From JAAYDS01 sp039680625 (GTDB taxonomy: Bacteria; Chloroflexota; Anaerolineae; UBA1429): a DNA stretch of 10,830 nt. A program made the translations under genes and the position numbers. Shown one piece after another: positions 5,868-10,830 of this stretch (within the stretch, counting starts at the first letter, position 1; each line of letters opens with the position of its first letter). The notes beneath the pieces were generated by a model that worked only from the letters and a program-made list of their open reading frames with translations, was not told where the DNA came from and did not search any database. The DNA lies in assembly GCA_039680625.1 (NCBI GenBank), contig JBDKSN010000052.1:1-10830 (forward strand), in the 5' to 3' direction.

Positions 5868-6893
5868 ATGCGCGTGCTGATCATCGGCGGCACCGGCGTG
5901 ATCTCTACCGGCATCACCCGCTTGCTGCTCGAACGTGGCGATGACGTCACGCTCTACAACCGCGGGCAGGCGCCCTCGCCCTATGCGGCACAGGTGCATA
6001 CGATCTATGGCGACCGCAGCGATGTGGCCCGCTTTGAGGCCCAGTTGGCCGCCGCGGGCAGATTCGATTGCGTCATCGATATGATCGCCTTTCACCCCGC
6101 CGATACCGAGAGCGACCTGCGCGCGCTGGTGGGGCGCACGGCGCAGCTCATCCACTGTAGCACCGTCGACGTCTACCAAAAGCCCGCGGCGCGCTACCCC
6201 ATCACCGAAGACGAGCCGTTGGGCGCGCGCCCCTCGTTCGCCTATGCCTACGACAAGGTCGCCTGTGAGCGCCTGCTGTGGGCGGCCCAGGCTCGCGGCG
6301 AGATCCAGGTGACGATCATCCGCCCGGCCAACACGCTGGCCGCGGGCGGGCAGCCGGCGCACACCTTTGGCTTTGGCACCTATTGGCTCGATCGCCTGCG
6401 CCAGGGCCTGCCCATCGTGGTGCACAACGACGGCCGCTCGTTCTGGACCATCGCCCATCGCGATGACGTGGCCCGCGCCTTTGTCGGCGCGTGTGGCAAC
6501 CCCGTGGCCTATGGCCGCGCCTATTCGGTGGCCTCTGACGAGTGGCTGCTGTGGGATCGCTACTATGACCTGGTGGCCGCCGCGCTGGGCGTGCCCTGCC
6601 CCGAAAAGGTCTATATTCCGGTGAATGTGTTGGGGCGAGTGTTGCCCGAGAAGGCGCTGTGGACCGTAGAGAACTTTGCCTATAACAATATCTTTGACTG
6701 CACCGCCGCGCAGCGCGACCTGGGCTGGGCCGTGTCGGTGCGAGCCGAGGCGCTGCTGGCCGAGGTGGTCGGCTGGCTGTTGGCCAACGGGCGGGTCGAA
6801 CCGGCCGCGCAAGAGCCTTGGTACGATCGGCTCATCGCTGCCTGGCAGGGCGCCGTGGATCAGGTCGACGCGGCCCTGGCCGACGTGCGCTAG
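5868..6893 (+). CDS. NAD-dependent epimerase/dehydratase-like protein (extended SDR)
   Basis: The 341-residue product is an extended short-chain dehydrogenase/reductase. The N-terminal dinucleotide-binding loop reads GGTGVIS (7-13) after the first strand MRVLIIG, a variant ending in Ser rather than Gly that resembles the CSP41-like and isoflavone-reductase-like branches. The catalytic region shows HCSTVDVY (96-103), with S98/T99 as the Ser/Thr of the triad, and YxxxK at Y126-K130. The C-terminal part (about 175-340) would bind a nucleotide-sugar or similar substrate. The family epimerises, dehydrates or reduces sugar nucleotides in the cytoplasm; the substrate cannot be told here. The start ATG at 5868 has AAAGGAG upstream. 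It is the first gene of an operon, with 31 bases to the nitroreductase gene. The C-terminus is Trp-rich (WLLANG, WYDRLIAAWQG). No damage is visible. Confidence 0.9.
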   Translation: MRVLIIGGTGVISTGITRLLLERGDDVTLYNRGQAPSPYAAQVHTIYGDRSDVARFEAQLAAAGRFDCVIDMIAFHPADTESDLRALVGRTAQLIHCSTVDVYQKPAARYPITEDEPLGARPSFAYAYDKVACERLLWAAQARGEIQVTIIRPANTLAAGGQPAHTFGFGTYWLDRLRQGLPIVVHNDGRSFWTIAHRDDVARAFVGACGNPVAYGRAYSVASDEWLLWDRYYDLVAAALGVPCPEKVYIPVNVLGRVLPEKALWTVENFAYNNIFDCTAAQRDLGWAVSVRAEALLAEVVGWLLANGRVEPAAQEPWYDRLIAAWQGAVDQVDAALADVR

Positions 6894-6924
6894 CCGCAAT
6901 CATCTTCTAGGAGAGAGCATAGCG

Positions 6925-7515
6925 ATGGATCCCCTTGCCCAACACGTCCTCGACGCGCTCTATGCGCGCCGCAGCATCCGCGTGTATCGCCCAGAGCCCG
7001 TCGCCCAAGAGCAGCTCGTCACCCTGCTCCAGGCGGCAATGGCCGCGCCCTCGGCGTGCAATATCCAGCCCTGGGCGTTCATCGTAGTCACCGAACCCGA
7101 GGTGCTGGCGCGGGTCAAGGCGGCCATCCCCGAGAACGGCAACTATAACGCGCCGGCGGCCATCGTGGTCTGTGGCTATCCCGAGCTGATCCCTTGGGAG
7201 GGCGATAACGGCCTGGCCGACGCCGCGGCCGCCATCGAGAACATCCTCACCGCGGCCACCGCGCTGGGCTTGGGCACGGTGTGGATCGGCGGCTTTGACG
7301 CCGACCGCCTGCGCGAGGTGCTCGACATCCCCCCAGAGGTGGTGCCGCTCGGCGTGGTCTATGTGGGCCATCCGGCAGAGGCCAAGGAGCCACGCACCCA
7401 ATACCGCGAAGAGGCCGTCTTCTGGCAAAAGTACGATCCCACGCGGCCCGTGCGGCCGCGGCCCGGCTGTCTGGTCTGGCCCGAGGGTTACACGCCTCCG
7501 GCCGACCAGCGGTGA
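6925..7515 (+). CDS. Nitroreductase-family FMN oxidoreductase
   Basis: The 196-residue product matches compact nitroreductase-family proteins, FMN-dependent homodimers that reduce nitroaromatics, quinones or other electron-poor compounds with NAD(P)H. FMN-contact motifs can be seen: ARRSIRVYRP at 14-23 (Arg residues for the FMN phosphate), APSACNIQPW at 41-50, and AAAIENILTAATALGLGTVWIG at 101-122 in the dimer/FMN helix, followed by VVYVGHP at 144-150. The last 25 residues form a Pro-rich tail (RPVRPRPGCLVWPEG) seen in some members. ATG at 6925 is chosen because AGGAGAG sits just upstream and it leaves a normal family N-terminus; a longer frame from 6676 would overlap the SDR gene. The stop overlaps the next gene's GTG by 4 bases (GTGA), so the two are probably translationally coupled. 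Physiological substrate unknown. Confidence 0.93.
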   Translation: MDPLAQHVLDALYARRSIRVYRPEPVAQEQLVTLLQAAMAAPSACNIQPWAFIVVTEPEVLARVKAAIPENGNYNAPAAIVVCGYPELIPWEGDNGLADAAAAIENILTAATALGLGTVWIGGFDADRLREVLDIPPEVVPLGVVYVGHPAEAKEPRTQYREEAVFWQKYDPTRPVRPRPGCLVWPEGYTPPADQR

Positions 7516-8123
7516 GCCGCTCGGTGGTCGTTGCTCAGCCGCCGCGCTACACCCTCTGCCCGACGCCCTTTGGCGAGCTGGTGCTCGTGTGGCGCGAGGA
7601 GGCGGAGGGCGCGCTCTTGCAACGCCTCTATCTGCCGCGCGATGGCGCCTCGCCGCTGCCGCGCGCACAGGCCGAGCACGCCGGGTGCGTGGCGGGTGAG
7701 CATCCGGGCATCGGCTTGCTGGGCGCGGCCCTCGTGCGCGGCCTGCGGGGCGGGCCGCTGACGCTCGCCCTGGCCCAAGAGTCGGGCGTGGCGCTCGACC
7801 TGCCGGCCTGCCCGGCCTTTCAACAGCGCGTCTTGCTGGCAGAGGCGGCCGTGCCCCGTGGCTATGTCACCACCTATGGCCGCCTGGCGGCGCACTTGGG
7901 CGCTCCACAGGCGGCGCGCGCCGTGGGCGCGGCGCTGGCGCACAACCCCTTTCCTCTGCTGATCCCCTGTCATCGCGCATTGCGCGGCGATCTGAGCCTG
8001 GGCGGCTTTCAAGGTGGGCTGGCGATGAAAGCGGCGTTGCTGACGATGGAGGGGTACACGGTGGTTGCGGGGCGGGTGTTGGCCAACGAGGCACAGCTTT
8101 GGTACGGAGCGCAGGTGCGTTGA
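7512..8123 (+). CDS. ogt: Methylated-DNA--[protein]-cysteine S-methyltransferase
   Basis: The 203-residue product is a suicide DNA-repair protein that moves the methyl group from O6-methylguanine (and O4-methylthymine) onto its own cysteine. The first half (about 1-95) is the variable N-terminal domain, beginning with a PFGELVLVW strand. The second half is the DNA-binding/active domain: FQQRVLLAEAAVPRGYVTTYGRLA (about 103-126), the arginine finger in AARAVG (R136), the conserved Asn in AHNPFP (N145), PCHR with the acceptor C153, and LLTMEG with E180. Active-site Cys rather than Trp argues against an alkyltransferase-like (Atl) protein. The usual residue after PCHR is Val or Ile; here it is Ala156. 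The start is GTG at 7512 inside the nitroreductase stop, with no strong ribosome-binding site of its own, so translation is probably coupled. The gene symbol is the family name; ada-type C-terminal domains are similar, but no AraC or zinc-finger domain is present. Confidence 0.93.
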   Translation: MSRSVVVAQPPRYTLCPTPFGELVLVWREEAEGALLQRLYLPRDGASPLPRAQAEHAGCVAGEHPGIGLLGAALVRGLRGGPLTLALAQESGVALDLPACPAFQQRVLLAEAAVPRGYVTTYGRLAAHLGAPQAARAVGAALAHNPFPLLIPCHRALRGDLSLGGFQGGLAMKAALLTMEGYTVVAGRVLANEAQLWYGAQVR

Positions 8124-8148
8124 CGAGGCCTCTGGGCCATGCTAGAAT
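8120..8148 (+). promoter_or_regulatory. Predicted strong sigma70-type promoter for the isomerase-kinase-dehydrogenase operon
   Basis: TTGACG (8120-8125), a 17-bp spacer and TAGAAT (8143-8148), each hexamer matching consensus at 5 of 6 bases. The -35 box overlaps the methyltransferase stop codon (8121-8123). The predicted start is near 8155. The spacer begins inside the palindrome GAGGCCTC (8125-8132), a possible regulatory contact. This is the best promoter match in the window. Confidence 0.6.
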
Positions 8149-8183
8149 CCCGCGCGTCGGTCAGCTACAAGGGGGAATAGGCC

Positions 8184-9638
8184 ATGTCCGCGATGCTCAA
8201 GGTTGGGTTCGTGCCCTCGGTCCGCGGTCGAGAGAGTATCTCGCCCTGGAGCCAGCAGCTGCGCGAAGAGAGTCTCGCTGCGCTGCGCTCGATCCCGGAA
8301 TGGGCCGTGGTCACCGCCGAGTCCGCGCCCGACGGCGTGACGCGCGATCCGGTGCGTGGGTTGACGCCACTGGGCGTGGTCGGCGACCTCGACGATGCCG
8401 ACTGTATGGTCGACTATTTCCTGCGCGAGCGCATCGATGCCCTGGTCATCTGTCCGCTGAACTTTGGCGACGAGCGCTCGGCGTGCAAGATCGCCGAGCG
8501 GTTGCGCGTGCCCACGCTGCTCTATGCCACCAAGGAGCCTCCCGCGGTGCAAGATGCCAGCCTGGCGCGCGTCTCGGACTCGTATTGCGGCAACCTCTCG
8601 ATCGCCTCAGGCCTCTATCGGCGCAAGCTGCCCTTTTATTTCGCGGGCATCTTCTTTCCCACCGAGCCGGCACTGGCCGCCGAACTCGACACTTTTTGCC
8701 GCGCCGCGCTGGTGGTCAAGAGCCTCCAGCAGGCGCGCATCGGCCAGATCGGCGTGCGCCCCGCCACCTTTGAGACCGTGGGCTATGACGAACACGCCCT
8801 GGTGGCCAAGTTCGGCCAGAATATCATCTACGCCGACCTGGCCGACATCGTCGACGCCTCTCGTCAGCTGCCCGACGACGACCCACGCGTGCAGGCGATC
8901 ATCGCTGACACGCGCGCCTCGGTGGCCGCCGTCACCGTGGCCGACGACTATTTGCTCAAGGCGGCCAAGCTCGAGGCAACCCTGCTCGACTTTGCGCACA
9001 CCCACAAGCTCGCCGCGCTCTCGGCCCAGTGCTGGCCCTCGGTGCGCCGACAGCTGCGCATCTCGCTCTGCGCCATCTTTGGCCGCCTGACCGCCCAGGG
9101 CCTGCCCACCTCGTGCGAGGTCGACATCCTCGGCGCGCTGGCAATGATGGCCGGCTATGCCGCTGCCAAGCGCCAGCTGCCGCCGCACTTTGTCGACTGG
9201 ACCATCCAGCATCGAGAGGATCCCGACGTCTTGCTGGCCTGGCACTGCGGCAATGCGCCCACCTGCCTGGCCGCCGACCCGGCCCAGACGGCGCTGCGCT
9301 CGCGGTTCAACATGACGGGCACTGGCCCGATCGTCGCGGGCGACGCCGAGGCGGGGCTGTATCAGTTTCAATTGCAGCCCGGCCCAGTGACCTTTTGCCG
9401 CCTGGCCGAGTACGACAACGAGTGGAAGATGCTCATCGCCCGCGGGCAGATCGAGCCGTCAGACGAGACGCTCGCTGGCACCTGGGCCTGGGTGCGCGTG
9501 CGCGACCATGCCGGCCTGTATCGCACGCTGGTCGAAGAGGGCTTTGTCCACCACGCCAGCATGAGCTATGGCGACCAGGTGGCGGCCCTCAAGATGGCCT
9601 GCAAGTTCCTCGACATCCGTCCGGTGGTTTGGGAATAG
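8184..9638 (+). CDS. L-fucose/D-arabinose isomerase-like protein (FucI-family sugar isomerase)
   Basis: The 484-residue product belongs to the L-fucose isomerase and related proteins group, metal-dependent enzymes that convert aldoses to ketoses. The N-terminal alpha/beta part (about 1-175) opens with KVGFVPS and includes RIDALVICPLNFGDE. The middle domain (about 176-360) carries the family landmarks CWP (283-285), CEVDILGALAMM (E312 and D314, candidate metal ligands) and AWHCGN (352-357). The C-terminal part (about 361-484) ends with HHASMSYGD (456-464), whose His may complete the metal site as His528 does in E. coli FucI. At 484 residues it is shorter than E. coli FucI (591) but suits the COG2407-type group. 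The start has AAGGGGG at 8169-8175. The gene overlaps the kinase gene by one base. The sugar is not known; the family alone allows L-fucose, D-arabinose or unusual sugars. Confidence 0.88.
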   Translation: MSAMLKVGFVPSVRGRESISPWSQQLREESLAALRSIPEWAVVTAESAPDGVTRDPVRGLTPLGVVGDLDDADCMVDYFLRERIDALVICPLNFGDERSACKIAERLRVPTLLYATKEPPAVQDASLARVSDSYCGNLSIASGLYRRKLPFYFAGIFFPTEPALAAELDTFCRAALVVKSLQQARIGQIGVRPATFETVGYDEHALVAKFGQNIIYADLADIVDASRQLPDDDPRVQAIIADTRASVAAVTVADDYLLKAAKLEATLLDFAHTHKLAALSAQCWPSVRRQLRISLCAIFGRLTAQGLPTSCEVDILGALAMMAGYAAAKRQLPPHFVDWTIQHREDPDVLLAWHCGNAPTCLAADPAQTALRSRFNMTGTGPIVAGDAEAGLYQFQLQPGPVTFCRLAEYDNEWKMLIARGQIEPSDETLAGTWAWVRVRDHAGLYRTLVEEGFVHHASMSYGDQVAALKMACKFLDIRPVVWE

Positions 9639-10585
9639 TGTCCGCGCTCGACGTTGTCGGCCTGGGGCTGAGCACGCTCGACATCCTGGTGCGCTTGACC
9701 GAGTTCCCCACGTGGGAGCGCGGCACGCAGCTGGCGAGCTGTCGCTTGGACGGCGGCGGCCCGGTGGGCACGGCGATGGTCGCGGCGGCGCGACTGGGCG
9801 CTCGCGCGGGCTATGTGGGCATTGCGGGCACCGACCGCATGGCCGAGCTCAAGCTCGAGACCATGGTCGCGGCGGGTGTCGACCTCAGCCATCTGGTGCG
9901 CCGCGAGGGACCAGAGGGCGCGGTCATCTTGGTGGCCGTGCACGAGCAGACGGGTGAGCGCGTCTTTTCGGCGTTGCGCGGCCTGCATGAGCGCGAGCTG
10001 ACCCCCGAGGAGCTGGACCCAGGCTATATCCTCTCGGCGGACTATTTGCACCTCGACGGTAGCCATCAGGCGGCCGCCTTGGTGGCCGCAGAGTGGATGC
10101 AGGCCGCGGGCAAGACGGTGGTGTATGATGGGGGCAAGACCGAGGGCGCGCTGCCCGAGATCACGCGCCAGGTGATCTCGCGTGTCGACGTGCTCATCGG
10201 CGGGCAGGGCTTTGTGCCCGCCCTCACGGGCGAGAGCGACGTGGTGCGGGCCGGGCGCGCGGCGCTGGCGTTGGGGCCGCGCATCGTGGTGCAGACGGCC
10301 GGCGACGATGGCAGTTGGACCACCGCCGCCGACGACGAGTTCGCCACGCCCTCGTTCGCCGTAGATGTGGTCGACACCACCGGCGCGGGCGACGTCTTCC
10401 ACGGCGCCTATATCGTGGGGCTGCTCCACGGCTGGGATCTGCGCCAGACGGCGCTGTTCGCGGCGGCGGTGGCGGCCATCAAGTGTACGTGCCTGGGCGG
10501 CAGGTTGGGCATCCCCAGCCTCGCACAGGCCCTGGCCTTCTTGCACGAACGCGGCATCGACCTGCCGTGCGAGGCAGAACGGTAA
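9638..10585 (+). CDS. PfkB-family carbohydrate kinase (ribokinase-like)
   Basis: The 315-residue product is an ATP-dependent sugar or sugar-acid kinase of the PfkB/ribokinase family. The N-terminal substrate region holds GGGPVGTAMVAAARLG (39-54), which replaces the usual GGxxxNxAxxxAxLG, and GTD (64-66). The second PfkB signature DTTGAGD is at 246-252, with D252 as the catalytic base and the GAGD anion hole, followed by VFHGAYIVGLLHG. Known relatives phosphorylate ribose, fructose, fructose-1-phosphate, 2-keto-3-deoxygluconate or sulfofructose. GTG at 9638 is chosen because it shares its G with the isomerase TAG (TAGTG) and gives a standard N-terminus (MSALDVVGLGLSTLD). A good Shine-Dalgarno site is missing, so translation probably depends on the isomerase. 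The gene order suggests the substrate is the ketose made by the isomerase; this is inference. Confidence 0.93.
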   Translation: MSALDVVGLGLSTLDILVRLTEFPTWERGTQLASCRLDGGGPVGTAMVAAARLGARAGYVGIAGTDRMAELKLETMVAAGVDLSHLVRREGPEGAVILVAVHEQTGERVFSALRGLHERELTPEELDPGYILSADYLHLDGSHQAAALVAAEWMQAAGKTVVYDGGKTEGALPEITRQVISRVDVLIGGQGFVPALTGESDVVRAGRAALALGPRIVVQTAGDDGSWTTAADDEFATPSFAVDVVDTTGAGDVFHGAYIVGLLHGWDLRQTALFAAAVAAIKCTCLGGRLGIPSLAQALAFLHERGIDLPCEAER

Positions 10586-10587
10586 CC

Positions 10588-10595
10588 AAAGGAGA
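10588..10595 (+). promoter_or_regulatory. Ribosome-binding site of the truncated dehydrogenase gene
   Basis: AAAGGAGA ends 6 bases before the ATG at 10602 and immediately follows the kinase TAA (10583-10585). It fixes the start of the last gene and shows that, unlike the kinase, this gene has its own strong initiation site in the same operon. Confidence 0.7.
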
Positions 10596-10601
10596 TTCGA
10601 G

Positions 10602-10830
10602 ATGGGTAAGCGTATCGGTTTCATCGGTTTGGGGATCATGGGCACGCCTATGGCCGGGCACTTGGTCAAGGCCGGGCATGACGTCAAGGTGTATGACATC
10701 TTCCCGCCCGCGCGAGAGCGCGCCGCAGCGGCCGGGTTCAAGGTAGTTGGCTCGAACAAAGAGGCCGCCACCGATGTCGACGTGTTCATCTCGATGGTGC
10801 CCGATTCGCCCAACGTCGAAGAGGCGTATC
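10602..10830 (+). CDS. N-terminal part of a 3-hydroxyisobutyrate/tartronate-semialdehyde-type beta-hydroxyacid dehydrogenase (truncated by window end)
   Basis: Only the first 76 residues are visible; the frame is open to the end of the window. The N-terminus has the Rossmann motif GLGIMG (9-14) in RIGFIGLGIMGTPMAGHL, which is diagnostic for the beta-hydroxyacid dehydrogenase family (3-hydroxyisobutyrate dehydrogenase MmsB, tartronate semialdehyde reductase GarR/GlxR, sulfolactaldehyde reductase YihU). KVYDIFP follows at about 33-39, the region that selects NAD or NADP; D35 at the end of the second strand suggests NAD. ISMVPDSPNVEEAY (about 63-76) matches the family's next conserved stretch (usually hxMLPxxxxVxxV). 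The catalytic Lys lies beyond the window. The gene follows the kinase gene by 16 bases and is the third gene of the operon. It probably interconverts a small hydroxyacid and its semialdehyde. Confidence 0.9.
   Translation, partial: MGKRIGFIGLGIMGTPMAGHLVKAGHDVKVYDIFPPARERAAAAGFKVVGSNKEAATDVDVFISMVPDSPNVEEAY

Noticed and set aside
5835..6899. 354-residue open frame on the minus strand across the SDR gene
   Set aside because: It mirrors the SDR gene almost base for base and has low-complexity Gly/Arg/His composition with no family motif.
9029..9637. Upstream extension of the kinase reading frame inside the isomerase gene
   Set aside because: The frame is open by chance; the extension has no domain, and the GTG at 9638 gives the standard PfkB N-terminus.
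9566..10813. 415-residue open frame on the minus strand across the kinase gene
   Set aside because: It is antisense to a PfkB kinase with intact signatures and to the next gene's start; no motif is recognisable.
1..10830. tRNA, rRNA, CRISPR array, insertion sequence, prophage or defence genes
   Set aside because: No cloverleaf, spaced direct repeats, terminal inverted repeats, transposase or integrase motifs were seen on either strand by eye.

Overview
The window is G+C-rich (about two-thirds by eye) bacterial chromosomal DNA that is almost fully coding, with short intergenic gaps, clear Shine-Dalgarno sites and sigma70-type promoter hexamers. Most genes encode soluble enzymes of carbohydrate and small-molecule metabolism. 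I see no mobile element, tRNA, rRNA, CRISPR array or phage gene. The mix (Gfo/Idh/MocA oxidoreductase, amidohydrolase, M3 oligoendopeptidase, serine hydrolase, SDR, FucI-like isomerase, PfkB kinase) would fit an environmental Chloroflexota such as a Caldilinea/Anaerolineae relative. That is an impression from gene content and style; no marker gene here decides it.

Layout. Positions 1-289 hold the 3' end of a small membrane protein gene (+). It converges on an amidohydrolase gene (306-1115, -). A divergent promoter region (1116-1264) separates that gene from a Gfo/Idh/MocA oxidoreductase gene (1265-2308, +). A hairpin terminator lies between this gene and the convergent oligoendopeptidase F gene (2380-4185, -). 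Upstream of pepF on the same strand is a serine hydrolase of the class C beta-lactamase/esterase fold (4279-5736, -). A second divergent promoter region (5737-5867) leads to a rightward operon: NAD-dependent epimerase-like SDR (5868-6893), nitroreductase (6925-7515) and methylated-DNA-protein cysteine methyltransferase (7512-8123), the last two overlapping by 4 bases. A consensus-like promoter laid over the end of the methyltransferase gene then starts another operon: FucI-like sugar isomerase (8184-9638), PfkB-family sugar kinase (9638-10585, overlapping the isomerase stop by one base) and a beta-hydroxyacid dehydrogenase (10602 to the window end, truncated).

How the genes may work together. 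The last three genes look like a catabolic module: aldose-ketose isomerisation, phosphorylation, and an NAD(P)-linked reduction or oxidation of a small hydroxyacid or semialdehyde. The substrate cannot be read from sequence, and transporter, aldolase and regulator genes would have to lie further right. The divergent amidohydrolase/Gfo-Idh pair may act on related compounds. The SDR-nitroreductase-methyltransferase operon has no obvious single pathway.

The points most worth a second look are: the Gfo/Idh protein, which lacks the usual catalytic histidine; the two divergent promoter pairs, which share the same 7-bp spacing between -35 boxes; an inverted repeat in the Gfo/Idh leader; and the isomerase-kinase-dehydrogenase operon. 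I found no convincing wholly new system.
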